From NCBI GenBank assembly GCA_035388225.1, contig DAOOPM010000007.1, positions 97,439 through 161,438 of the forward strand: 64,000 bases of DNA, written 5' to 3'. The notes under the pieces were generated by a model, which was given only the letters and a program-made list of their open reading frames with translations, was not told where the DNA came from and ran no database searches. Positions 34,988-43,203 of this stretch are shown here, one piece after another. The position numbers and the translations under genes are program-made. This stretch comes from SB25 sp029560875. Its GTDB lineage: Bacteria; Bacteroidota; Bacteroidia; Bacteroidales; Tenuifilaceae. Within the stretch, counting starts at the first letter, position 1, and each line of letters opens with the position of its first letter.

Positions 34988-35737
34988 TTACTTATTGGTT
35001 ATTATCTCCATAAATTGTTCTACCCTGCGTGTTGCAATATCAACTTCCTTCCCAGAATCTAGTACAATCTTGTCCCTGCTTTTATCGTAGGTTTTAATAT
35101 GGTTAATATTTACCAAAAACGATTTGTGACATCTAAAAAAGGATGTTTCGGGTAGCGTTTCCTCCAAGTTTTTTAATGTTGAAACAATGGTAAATGAAGT
35201 GCCATCAATCAAGTGTATGGTGGAGTAGTTTATGTCAGCTTGGCAAAAAAGAATGTTGCTAACTTTCACAATCTGGTAGCCGTTTTTTGTAGGAAATACA
35301 ACCTTCTTGTTGATTTCAAGGTCATTTGTTAGGTTGTTTACGAATGTGTCTATCTTGATTTTGGAGAAATTTCGAGTTCTTCTTTTAAACCGCTGAATAG
35401 TTTCTCCCAGTTGATTATAGTCTATTGGTTTTAATAGGTAATCCAACGCTGCATATCGGAACGCTTCAAGTGCGTATTTTTGGTATGCGGTTGTAAAAAC
35501 TACTTCAAACTCCATATCATCGCCAAAATACTCGAATAGTTGAAGTCCGTTCTCCTTTGGCATTTCAATATCAAGGAATACCAGCTCTGGTTTCAGTGAA
35601 ATTATAGTCTTAACAGCATCCTTTACACTGCTAACCGATGCAACTATCTCCAAGTCGTTGCTAAAGAATTCCGATACAATAAGTTGAAAGGAATCACGAG
35701 CATCCTTTTCATCATCAACCAATATTGCCCTAATCAT
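34988..35737 (-). CDS. LytTR-type response regulator
   Basis: A 249-residue regulator with a receiver domain (VDDEKDARDSF; phospho-acceptor in LVFLDIEMP near residue 57; the switch lysine in YLLKPIDY) and a C-terminal LytTR DNA-binding domain (RCHKSFLVNINHIKTY). It is the first gene of the two-gene operon with the sensor kinase. A -7 box lies 35 nt upstream of the start. Targets are probably near the operon, for example the small exported-protein genes beyond 36 kb, but this is inferred from position only. Confidence 0.9.
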   Translation of the reverse strand: MIRAILVDDEKDARDSFQLIVSEFFSNDLEIVASVSSVKDAVKTIISLKPELVFLDIEMPKENGLQLFEYFGDDMEFEVVFTTAYQKYALEAFRYAALDYLLKPIDYNQLGETIQRFKRRTRNFSKIKIDTFVNNLTNDLEINKKVVFPTKNGYQIVKVSNILFCQADINYSTIHLIDGTSFTIVSTLKNLEETLPETSFFRCHKSFLVNINHIKTYDKSRDKIVLDSGKEVDIATRRVEQFMEIITNK

Positions 35738-35771
35738 AGTTTGTGGGTTTAAATACTAGATTAAAAATAAG

Positions 35772-35779
35772 CAAATTTA
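35772..35779 (-). promoter_or_regulatory. Bacteroidota -7 box of response-regulator operon
   Basis: On the minus strand this reads TAAATTTG, a match to TAnnTTTG, 35 nt before the start codon at 35737. Confidence 0.5.
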
Positions 35780-35848
35780 TTGAAGTAAAAATTATGATAC
35801 CAGCATTTTACCGCTCTTTTGGGTATATAAGCATAGCCAAATTATAGG

Positions 35849-36033
35849 GTTTTTAAGCTTTAAATAAAATATCTCTAGCGGTTATCATCAATTTCATCTC
35901 GATAAATAAAATCCATAAAAAACTAATTACCAATAAATTAACTTTGATTTAGGATGTTGAAATTCAAATAAAAGTGGAGACCAGAAACCACTTTAATAAA
36001 AACGGGGCGAATCCGAAAAGCCATATGAGTAGG
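35849..36033 (+). ncRNA. Conserved leader element, copy 1 (candidate structured RNA)
   Basis: The first of three copies. The 3' part has a hairpin, AAAGTGG (35971-35977) with CCACTTT (35988-35994), then CGG-GGC (36003-36008) facing CCG (36013-36015) and GCC (36020-36022). The interleaved pairing would make a small pseudoknot with an AAAA loop; it ends in ATGAGTAGG (36025-36033). The upstream 120 bp also match copy 3. The gene at 36053 starts 28 nt after the conserved ATG. Confidence 0.55.
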
Positions 36034-36052
36034 AACAAAATTATGAGAAAAT

Positions 36053-36520
36053 ATGAAAAACAAATTGGTTCTTTTTATTTTATTTGCCATGTTATCAATT
36101 GATTGTATTTTTGCGCAGAATTCAACAGATAAAGAATTTCTATTATTTTGGGATGAGTTTAAAGTCGCTGTAAATAATAAGGATAAAAAAACAATAGAGT
36201 ACTTGACCGAATTTTCTCTTGAAAATGGAGGAGACTTTTCAAGCGAATCTAAAGCAGAATTCATGGATAAAGTTTTCCTTTTTTTATTTGAAGAAAACAA
36301 CCTTTATTGTATTAATCATGCTGTAATAAATCAAGAAATATTAAAGGATATGGGGCCTATCGTTTTAAGAAAAGAAATCTATGATGCCCAAACATCTGTA
36401 TTTAAAGAAGCAGATATTGTTTATTCTTTAAATTGTTTTGATAATTATGAAGCAAAGTTTAAACTAATTAATGGTAAATTTAAATTAGTTGCATCCTACT
36501 ACATTCATCCTGGGGATTAA
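36053..36520 (+). CDS. Small exported hypothetical protein
   Basis: A 155-residue protein with a signal peptide (MKNKLVLFILFAMLSIDCIFA, cleavage after FAQ) and therefore periplasmic or surface-bound. The mature part is acidic, with FLLFWDEFKVAVNN near the start; no domain is recognised. It stands alone behind the conserved leader element copy 1, which ends 20 nt upstream. It shares no clear sequence with the two following small genes that have the same leader. Confidence 0.65.
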   Translation: MKNKLVLFILFAMLSIDCIFAQNSTDKEFLLFWDEFKVAVNNKDKKTIEYLTEFSLENGGDFSSESKAEFMDKVFLFLFEENNLYCINHAVINQEILKDMGPIVLRKEIYDAQTSVFKEADIVYSLNCFDNYEAKFKLINGKFKLVASYYIHPGD

Positions 36521-36624
36521 CTCAGAGTCTGTTTAAATTTTTAAGATAACATAACTGATACATTACAAGGTACATTTGTTGAGATTAAACTATGCCATTG
36601 TAGTAAATATTGGAGTTAGCGGAT

Positions 36625-36690
36625 ATATTTTTAGTGGAAACCAAAAACCACTTAAAAAATGGGGCGTAACCGAAAAGCCAAATGAGTAGG
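36625..36690 (+). ncRNA. Conserved leader element, copy 2 (shorter)
   Basis: The second copy has the hairpin AGTGG/CCACT (36633-36637 and 36648-36652), TGG-GGC with CCG and GCC (36660-36679), the exact decamer CCGAAAAGCC and ATGAGTAGG (36682-36690). The first pairing is kept with a G-U wobble. The 5' half seen in the other two copies is shortened to TAGCGGATAT. Its ATG opens a 9-codon frame whose TGA overlaps the start of the gene at 36708. That start lies 26 nt after the conserved ATG. Confidence 0.55.
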
Positions 36691-36707
36691 GACAAAAAAA
36701 TAAATTT

Positions 36708-37310
36708 ATGAATAAAAATGTTATCTGTTTGTTTTTTGTACTAGGGCTTCTAATTGCCTCATGTTCAAAACAAAATAAGGCGGTGGAAGAATACTGCAAT
36801 TGTATGGATAATAATTTGTCAGATAGCCTGAACTCTATTAATTTACTATCATCAACTCACATTAATTGCCGTGATTCCATCTTAAAAAAATATGAATTAA
36901 TTGATGATAATGAGTTTGTTGTATCCTTTGATTCTATTCCTAAAGTAAAAAATAAACTTGATAAAAATTATCTTAATATTTATAAAAATGTGGATAAAAT
37001 CTTACAAAAATATAATTGGGACTACAAAGACTTATCTTCTTTAAATTGGAGAACATATCAATATGTGAGATTCATATTTGATGGAATGATGGTTACTCTT
37101 AAAGAGTATGGTATGCAGTGGGGGTCTATGGACTGGCACTTAGAAAATACATATACGGGTACTTATAAAATTGAAAAGGGGAAAAATGACAAAATTTATG
37201 TTATTATATCAATAAATGAATTTGGGAATGGCACCTATAAATTTGGGAAAAGTAAAAAAGATGGATATTATTTAGATGGAAGAGTGACGCTTTGGCAAGA
37301 AGATAAGTAA
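36708..37310 (+). CDS. Small lipoprotein of unknown function
   Basis: A 200-residue lipoprotein: the signal peptide ends in the lipobox LIASC at residues 15-19. The mature part has several cysteines and tryptophans, with a beta-rich tail (YTGTYKIEKGKNDKIYV), but no recognised family. The start ATG overlaps the stop of a short leader frame in the conserved element copy 2. The function is unknown; expression is probably tied to the leader. Confidence 0.7.
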   Translation: MNKNVICLFFVLGLLIASCSKQNKAVEEYCNCMDNNLSDSLNSINLLSSTHINCRDSILKKYELIDDNEFVVSFDSIPKVKNKLDKNYLNIYKNVDKILQKYNWDYKDLSSLNWRTYQYVRFIFDGMMVTLKEYGMQWGSMDWHLENTYTGTYKIEKGKNDKIYVIISINEFGNGTYKFGKSKKDGYYLDGRVTLWQEDK

Positions 37311-37444
37311 CAGTTACTGTTAAAGGACACTTTGTGAGATAATACTTATTAAAGTTTGACATTATAACTTGTTTGAATTTACCTTATAGACTAAATACCT
37401 GTTATATCTTTCTTTTAAACAAATAAGAATAGTTAATTTATTTA

Positions 37445-37631
37445 CTTTTTAAGCATTAAATAAAATATCTCTAGCGGTTATTATCAATTTTGTTTCGATA
37501 AATAAAATCAATAAAAAGTTAATTGACAATAAATTAAATTTGATTAAATGAATTAAAGTCCAATAAAAAGTGGAGACCAGAAACCACTTTAATAAAATAA
37601 CGGGGCGCATCCGAAAAGCCAAATGAGTAGG
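37445..37631 (+). ncRNA. Conserved leader element, copy 3
   Basis: The third copy is similar to copy 1 over about 180 bp, from AAATAAAATATCTCTAGCGG to ATGAGTAGG (37623-37631). The hairpin AAAGTGG/CCACTTT lies at 37567-37590; CGG-GGC and CCG/GCC at 37601-37620. The rest of the 340-bp gap, 37311-37444, shows nothing. Confidence 0.55.
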
Positions 37632-37649
37632 GAAAAAATATTAGAAAAG

Positions 37650-37943
37650 ATGAAAAAGGTAATGACAGTTTTTGCAACAATGATGTTTGTTTCATTCATT
37701 ATGTTAGGATGTAGTAATAATTCAATTGAACAAGATGCAAAAAAAGTTGCAGAACTTTATTGTAAAGCACAAAAATTAGCACTAAAAGCTACACAAGGAG
37801 ATATTTCTGTGATGGAAGAAGCTGCTAAATTAACAGAAGAAGCGGACGCATTATCTAAAGAAATGGAAGGGAAATATACTTCGGATTCTGATGCGGAAAA
37901 ATTTGCTGTGACACTTGAAAAAGAGATGGGTAAGTGCAAATAA
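37650..37943 (+). CDS. Small lipoprotein, start inside conserved leader rejected
   Basis: Start set at 37650, not at the in-frame ATG 37623, because 37623 is part of the leader motif shared by all three copies and because the later ATG gives a clean signal peptide MKKVMTVFATMMFVSFIM with lipobox LGC. The 97-residue product is helical and acidic (KLTEEADALSKEM), possibly a coiled coil. The function is unknown. The start lies 27 nt after the conserved ATG. Confidence 0.65.
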   Translation: MKKVMTVFATMMFVSFIMLGCSNNSIEQDAKKVAELYCKAQKLALKATQGDISVMEEAAKLTEEADALSKEMEGKYTSDSDAEKFAVTLEKEMGKCK

Positions 37944-38024
37944 TGTGGGGGAAAAACGAGAAGATTTAAAAAACCATAACGAATAGGAAATTGTTTGTTT
38001 TGTAATATTTTAAACAATAATGAC

Positions 38025-38237
38025 ATGTCCTATAGATGCAATAAGTGCAACATAGTAGTTGGCGATAGAAGACGAGCTCCTAAGTGTAGTTCAAGTTTTG
38101 ATGGTCAACACGATTGGAAACAAACTGATTTTGCTAATGATACTAAATGGAGCGAATCTCTTATAGGTAAGCATTGGCTGAAGATTTTAATAATTATTGG
38201 AGTAATCTATTTGTTGAGCAAACTTGGTGTGTTCTGA
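38025..38237 (+). CDS. Small zinc-ribbon-like membrane protein
   Basis: Start set at ATG 38025 (MSYRCNKCNIV); a longer frame from 37995 adds ten residues without support. The 70-residue product has a CNKC pair and a later cysteine in APKC, like an incomplete zinc ribbon, and a C-terminal membrane helix (WLKILIIIGVIYLLSKLGVF). It ends 39 nt before a strong terminator. It may be an anchored sensor or adaptor; the function is unknown. Confidence 0.6.
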   Translation: MSYRCNKCNIVVGDRRRAPKCSSSFDGQHDWKQTDFANDTKWSESLIGKHWLKILIIIGVIYLLSKLGVF

Positions 38238-38276
38238 CAGAGTTCGTTTCAATACTTTGTAACGATGAGTTCAGTG

Positions 38277-38307
38277 AAATGGTGTTCAAGAAGAACACCA
38301 TTTTTTA
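38277..38307 (+). terminator. Rho-independent terminator
   Basis: Stem AAATGGTGTTC with GAACACCATTT, a 5-nt loop and a following T run. It lies between convergent genes and may work in both directions. Confidence 0.75.
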
Positions 38308-38835
38308 ATATTCTAAAAATATCTTCTGTAGTTTCCTTTGTCTACATAATTCTTTTGGTGTTGGAGACGATATCTCTATCTTAAACTCATTATACTCTAC
38401 TTTCAAACTATTAACGAGCAAGTTGAAGTTGGCAGAGGCTTCTGCATAGCTGATTATTTCTTTGACAGGACAGAAGAGAACATTTAATGTGTTTTTTGAA
38501 AGCATTTGTGTTTTAAAGGTATAAGCAACTTCTTTGCCATCATAGTGATTCAGAATAAAAATTCCATACTCCAAATTTAACACATAGGTTATGTAGTTTA
38601 TTTTTAATTCATTTTGATTGATAATTTCAGTAAAATCCCTAAAAATGGGCTGGATGGACTTTGTTGAATAATTAACGTTTGATGACTTGCTAGACACTAT
38701 AAGAACTTTGAACTCCATACCATTCCAGCCGTAATTCATTTTATATTCTAAATCCTCTTTTGAAGCAACAATCGTAACGTAGTCTATGGACTCAAGATTT
38801 ATTGCTATTAATTCTCTTAACTCTTTTTCGGTCAT
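38305..38835 (-). CDS. Unrecognised 176-residue protein
   Basis: A soluble protein with alternating beta strands and helices by eye (YVTIVASKEDLEY, ITYVLNLEYGIFIL), no signal peptide and no known motif. It is a single gene on the minus strand, ending next to a bidirectional terminator. The function is unknown. Confidence 0.55.
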   Translation of the reverse strand: MTEKELRELIAINLESIDYVTIVASKEDLEYKMNYGWNGMEFKVLIVSSKSSNVNYSTKSIQPIFRDFTEIINQNELKINYITYVLNLEYGIFILNHYDGKEVAYTFKTQMLSKNTLNVLFCPVKEIISYAEASANFNLLVNSLKVEYNEFKIEISSPTPKELCRQRKLQKIFLEY

Positions 38836-39241
38836 ATTTTTTTCTTTTATATATAAAAAGAGTTCATCTCAAAAATTCATTTTTATTGAGATTTCTACTA
38901 GTGTAAATTTGGTAACATAGAGATTATCAAAAAATTACTTTTTATAAATTGAATTTGGAATGTTTTTTAATTGCGAAAAAATATAAGAATTGAAACGATT
39001 TGTTTCATCCGTACAAAATTTTAATGTTATTAATATATAGTAAGTTGCAATTTTACTCTTAACATTCATTAACGCTAGGATGGAACACCCATATTTTGTT
39101 CATCGGTGTTTGTGCAATCTGCATTATGGGTGTTTCATATAAATAGAAATAAAAATGGATAATTTGTTAATTATCCATTTTATATAGTTTTAACACAAAA
39201 TTTATTACTGAAAGCTAATTAAGCTACAAATGCTTGATTTG
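38836..39241. other. 405-bp intergenic region with palindrome and long inverted repeat
   Basis: It contains the near-palindrome TGAAACGATTTGTTTCAT (38991-39008), the complement of a site at 44582; a 13-bp stem TGGAACACCCATA (39081-39093) with TATGGGTGTTTCA (39125-39137), one G-U pair; and, further right, a terminator hairpin. Inside the 13-bp stem, AACACC can also pair with GGTGTT at 39105-39110. No gene is seen. Confidence 0.55.
39152..39182 (-). terminator. Terminator of the large repeat-protein operon
   Basis: AAAATGGATAATT and AATTATCCATTTT form a 13-bp stem with a 4-nt loop, followed on the minus strand by a T-rich run. It lies 60 nt downstream of the stop at 39242. Confidence 0.7.
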
Positions 39242-41845
39242 CTAAAAAGCCCTAACGGCACGAACACGTAATGTACCCTCCTTCGAATATGTGCTCATAC
39301 TACCGTTAATGAAACTCACATATAGAGCATATAAGTTCGTTTCTTCACTTGAAGACCAGTAAAAATCATCAGAAAAACCACCCAATCCTGCCATTTTAAG
39401 ATTTGAATACATTAGCAAGAGTTCGTTTTTAGAAGGTAAGAACCAATCATTAAAACCATTTAAAACTAAATTATAGCAGATTCTTGCAGCAATACCATTA
39501 GTGGTGCAACCCGCTACAATCACATTAGTATTTTGATTTCCTGTTCCAAAAGCAGAAGATGTTCCTCCGATAGTTAATGGATAGCAGCCCCATACAGCTC
39601 CTGCGCTTTGGTCTACTAATGCACTAACTAAACCATGTTGACCAGTAGCATCCAAATAAAAAATAATTCCACCAAAATAAGATTCTCCAATAGCATATGT
39701 TGTTGTAAATTGATTGTCGCTACCATAAAAAACGCCTAAAGCATTTTCTGTTTTTACTCTATAATGGTAAACTGTACCTAAAGTTAATCCTGTAATAATT
39801 GCATTAACATTGTTGTCTGTGTAGCCATTAATAGTGCTTTGAGCGGCTGCAATAGTATTGCCATATTCGGTTGTTGTTCCATATTCAAAAGAGACTGTTG
39901 TTGCTAGGTTATTCGCATTAACGATTCCGTTTAAAGTAGCTCCTATGGATTTAATATTTGTTGCGTTAGTGGTTAATGCTGTAGGCGTATTGTATTGATT
40001 TACCCAAACATAATTTCCTGTAGTACTTATTGTCATTACTTGTCCAACTGTTCCTTTTGGAATTCTCGTCCAGTTAGTTCCATCATAGAATAAAATATCT
40101 CCTGCGGTTTGACTTGGAACAGAAATAGAAGTTAAATAACCAGCATCATTTGTAAATTGGCTGATGTTTGTTGGTTTATTGGTCAAATCATCATAGTTCC
40201 CGCTAGTTGCAACTGTGGAAAGAGTAGGTTTATTTAATATTTGAGCATCACCGCTTGTAGCATTCCAGTCTGCGTTGACATTTACTTCTGCGCCTGTTTC
40301 TATCCCCGCTAATTTTGTTGCATCAGCAGTAGGGTAACTATTCTTAGCTGTATTTGCAAGCACTGTTGCATTGTTAGTTACTTTTGTCTCAAAATCGCTA
40401 ACCTGAGATGCGGTTATGCTAATTCCAGAACTTTTATTCCATGCTCTAAAATCAGGGTCGGTTTCGGTATATGATTTAAGATAACCCTGAGTTGCATGAT
40501 TCCCCCAATTATATGCAATAGTCCAATTGGTAATATCTGCGGATGTTATTCCATATGCAGAATGAGATGTATTCATAGCATCTATAATTCCATAACCTGA
40601 CAATGTTGTTGGTTTGCCAGCTAAATCACTAAAATTACCGCTAAACAGTGATGGCTTGTTTGATAAGTCGGTATAACTCCCACTAAATAGTAATGGTTTA
40701 TTGTAAAGGTTATCGTAATCACCGTTGAAAGCGTCAGTAATACCATACTCAGCGATAGTGGTTGGTTTTCCGCTAAGCGAGTTCCACGTTCCATCAAACA
40801 ATACTGGTTTATTGGTTAAGTCAGAATATGACCCGCTGAATAAGGTAGGTTTATTTAGTAAATCATTGTAACTACCACTAGTTGCAACTGTAGCCAATGC
40901 AGGCTTTCCTGATAGACTTGTCCAAGTTCCATCGAATAATGTTGGCTTGCCTGTAATCTCACTCCAATCAGGTACGTAAGATATAGGCCTGTACAATCCA
41001 GCATGGTTGCCCCAACTGAAAGAACTATTCCAGTTTGCTATATTGGTCGATGATATACCAAAGGCTACAGATGCTTGAAAATTAGGGTCTGACTCATTAG
41101 CAATAAACCCAACATCATTGGTGAATTGGCTCAAATTTGTCGGTGTGTTTAGTAAATCAGTGTAGGAAATATTTGAACCGAAAGGTGGCAATTTTACAAA
41201 TCCTCCATTGGTGAGAAATATTGTATCGTTGGATATTGAAAGAACCTGTAACTGATTTGGTGCTGTATTAGTTATTGTATTCCCTGTGATGTTGATACCT
41301 TCCCCTGCCGTATAAGAACTCACAGGTAGGGTAATGGTATTACCGTTGCTAATGGACAGTTCATTGCCCGTTAAGGTTAACTCTTGTGGTAGATTTCCTG
41401 ACTTCAAAGCGTAGTAAGCGTAGGGAACGGCAAGGAGTTGTTGAACGCCCATCAACTTGTAACCTCCCGACTGCTTAAAGTCGATTTCAACTTTTAGGTA
41501 GTGGTTTTGGGTGCTCCAATCAATATCTACAATGCTATTCACTGTTCCCTGAGATGTGGTAGAACCCTGACCAATAACCAATGTAAAGAGACCGTGTGGG
41601 TCGGTATTGGTCGAGTGAGTCTCTTGGTAAAGAATTTCTCCACTCGGACTTCCTAAGAGTATGGAGAACCTAACGTTTATGGCTTTGTTGTGAATTATAT
41701 TGCCCCGTAAATCCATTCCAGCAATTTCCTTTCCCTGCTCATCCACGGCTACAGCTTGATAGTTGATGCCATTAATCTGAGAAAAAGCGTTGTTCCCAAT
41801 AACAACCAATAAAGCAGCAATAATGAGTGTTTTATACGATTTCAT
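39242..41845 (-). CDS. Large exported modular repeat protein with C-type-lectin-like (DUF1566/FISUMP) end
   Basis: An 867-residue exported protein: signal peptide (ending NAFSQ), then a conserved N-terminal domain (INGINYQAVAVDEQGKEI) common in Bacteroidota surface proteins, about eleven repeats of the form YxDLxNKPxLFxG between residues 200 and 610, an Fn3-like segment near 640-720 (TLNGIVNANNLATTVSFEYG), and a C-terminal domain with GGIIFYLD, NDWFLPSKNEL, YWSSSE and VRAVRAF that fits the DUF1566/FISUMP C-type-lectin-like fold. No sorting domain is seen on this protein. It is third in an operon with a sorting-domain protein and a barrel protein. An adhesin or fibre role is likely; no reverse transcriptase for diversity generation is visible. 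Confidence 0.8.
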   Translation of the reverse strand: MKSYKTLIIAALLVVIGNNAFSQINGINYQAVAVDEQGKEIAGMDLRGNIIHNKAINVRFSILLGSPSGEILYQETHSTNTDPHGLFTLVIGQGSTTSQGTVNSIVDIDWSTQNHYLKVEIDFKQSGGYKLMGVQQLLAVPYAYYALKSGNLPQELTLTGNELSISNGNTITLPVSSYTAGEGINITGNTITNTAPNQLQVLSISNDTIFLTNGGFVKLPPFGSNISYTDLLNTPTNLSQFTNDVGFIANESDPNFQASVAFGISSTNIANWNSSFSWGNHAGLYRPISYVPDWSEITGKPTLFDGTWTSLSGKPALATVATSGSYNDLLNKPTLFSGSYSDLTNKPVLFDGTWNSLSGKPTTIAEYGITDAFNGDYDNLYNKPLLFSGSYTDLSNKPSLFSGNFSDLAGKPTTLSGYGIIDAMNTSHSAYGITSADITNWTIAYNWGNHATQGYLKSYTETDPDFRAWNKSSGISITASQVSDFETKVTNNATVLANTAKNSYPTADATKLAGIETGAEVNVNADWNATSGDAQILNKPTLSTVATSGNYDDLTNKPTNISQFTNDAGYLTSISVPSQTAGDILFYDGTNWTRIPKGTVGQVMTISTTGNYVWVNQYNTPTALTTNATNIKSIGATLNGIVNANNLATTVSFEYGTTTEYGNTIAAAQSTINGYTDNNVNAIITGLTLGTVYHYRVKTENALGVFYGSDNQFTTTYAIGESYFGGIIFYLDATGQHGLVSALVDQSAGAVWGCYPLTIGGTSSAFGTGNQNTNVIVAGCTTNGIAARICYNLVLNGFNDWFLPSKNELLLMYSNLKMAGLGGFSDDFYWSSSEETNLYALYVSFINGSMSTYSKEGTLRVRAVRAF

Positions 41846-41877
41846 AGTTAAATTATTTCTATTACCAATCCTAGTTC

Positions 41878-42510
41878 TTATTTTCCATTGAGTACGCTAA
41901 ACGACAGTCCAAATCGAACAGAGTGAGCTCTGTTATATAGTTCTCTTGAACCGCCCTCAAGGTTGTTATCCATTTGTTTCAGACCGAAACTATTTCTGAA
42001 CTCTATGAACACGCCTGATGTTTCTGAAAAATCGTAACGTAACCCTAAGTCCAAGCAAAAGCCTATGTCGTGTTTAGAGATAGTTTTCATGGCTAAAATA
42101 TCGTACACCGCAGCACCCACCTTTTGGTCTCCTTTGTACATATAGGAGTAGTATAAAGCCACACCTCCGTAAGGTTTTAGTCGGAATGGATTAAAGATGT
42201 AGCCCCCACCAAGGTTTAAATCTAAGTAGTGAAAGTTCCAAACTATATCAATATTGTCGTAATCCGATTTTGCGCCAAAGTTTTTGTAACCAATCTCTGG
42301 TTTAATATATATTCCCATGCCTAGTACCTTCTCGTAGTTTAAGGCATAAGAGTACCTAATATCTTTGCTCAATGATTCATCTTTCAAGCCATCCGAATCC
42401 TTAAACTTAAAACCAGAAAAAACCTGAGCAAAGTTTAAGTTTACCTTATCCTGTGCCAGCAGATGAACGTGCATTGTAACGGCAAAAAGCAAAATCAATA
42501 TTCTTTTCAT
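41878..42510 (-). CDS. Outer-membrane beta-barrel protein
   Basis: A 210-residue protein with a signal peptide (MKRILILLFAVTMHVHLLAQ) and alternating amphipathic strands (YSYALNYEKVLGMGIYIKPE, GLRYDFSETSGVFIEFR), as in small porin-like outer-membrane proteins. It lies 32 nt upstream of the modular repeat gene and 7 nt after the sorting-domain gene, in one operon. It may anchor or export the repeat protein. Confidence 0.75.
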   Translation of the reverse strand: MKRILILLFAVTMHVHLLAQDKVNLNFAQVFSGFKFKDSDGLKDESLSKDIRYSYALNYEKVLGMGIYIKPEIGYKNFGAKSDYDNIDIVWNFHYLDLNLGGGYIFNPFRLKPYGGVALYYSYMYKGDQKVGAAVYDILAMKTISKHDIGFCLDLGLRYDFSETSGVFIEFRNSFGLKQMDNNLEGGSRELYNRAHSVRFGLSFSVLNGK

Positions 42511-42517
42511 AAAGCAA

Positions 42518-43006
42518 TTAATTAATAACGACTAGTTTAACATTTGAGAGCACTTCGCCATCTTTAACAACGGAGATAATACATATACCGATAGGGAGTT
42601 CAGACAGGTCAATCTTATTCTCTGTTTTGTTCGTTTTTATTACGGTTATTCTTTTCCCTGTTATGTCCGAAACGATTATCTGATATTCCCCAATATCTTC
42701 AGAGAGAGTAAGTTTTGTTTCAACTGTTGCAGGATTCGGAAATAGGCTGAGTGTTATACTATTCTTTCTGACAGTTTGAATGGTAAAAACTATAGGTTGC
42801 TGAAATCCCTGCCTGAGCCTCTGGCCATTGATAAGTGATTCAGTGTTGGATGGTTGTCCTCCTGTCTGCCTTAGCAGTAAGCCATCGGATATATTGCTGC
42901 TTCCAAAGCAATTAATGCTCGAGCGAGCAATGCTCTGGCTATATGTAGTACTGGTTAAAGTAATTAAGCCAAATAAGACGAACATTTGGAATACGGTAAA
43001 TCTCAT
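42518..43006 (-). CDS. Protein with type IX secretion C-terminal sorting domain
   Basis: A 162-residue exported protein: signal peptide (ending TTYSQ), a short unknown middle and a C-terminal sorting domain of T9SS type A, with LFPNPATVETKL and the closing NVKLVVIN. Cargo with this tail is moved across the outer membrane by the type IX system and often anchored. It is first in the operon with the barrel and repeat proteins. The small size suggests a structural surface protein. Confidence 0.85.
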   Translation of the reverse strand: MRFTVFQMFVLFGLITLTSTTYSQSIARSSINCFGSSNISDGLLLRQTGGQPSNTESLINGQRLRQGFQQPIVFTIQTVRKNSITLSLFPNPATVETKLTLSEDIGEYQIIVSDITGKRITVIKTNKTENKIDLSELPIGICIISVVKDGEVLSNVKLVVIN

Positions 43007-43203
43007 CTCAAAATAAATTGAATGATAAATAATATACCAATGTTACTAATTATAGAGGCTTATGAGGTGTAGCGGAACTAGTTTTTCGGATTAATTTATT
43101 TAACGCTGGAAGTTCTTGTTTAAACGCTATAAAATTGTTGATTATCGTTAAAATGTATATGTGGTTTGAGAACTCCTATCGTATAGTTCTAATATGTTAG
43201 TTT

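Noticed and set aside
35938..36300. Open frame of about 120 codons on the minus strand over the first leader copy
   Set aside because: It overlaps a plus-strand gene with a clear signal peptide and has no recognisable protein features.
37623..37649. ATG at 37623 as start of the small lipoprotein gene
   Set aside because: It belongs to the ATGAGTAGG motif shared by all three leader copies; the ATG at 37650 gives a proper lipoprotein signal peptide and the same spacing as in the other copies.
37945..37995. A fourth, decayed copy of the leader element before the zinc-ribbon gene
   Set aside because: Only a short resemblance (CCATAACGAATAGG) without the hairpin or the CCGAAAAGCC core, and the spacing to the next start is different.
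39242..41845. Diversity-generating retroelement target
   Set aside because: The C-type-lectin-like end fits such targets, but no reverse transcriptase, template repeat or adenine-biased variable repeat is visible in the window.
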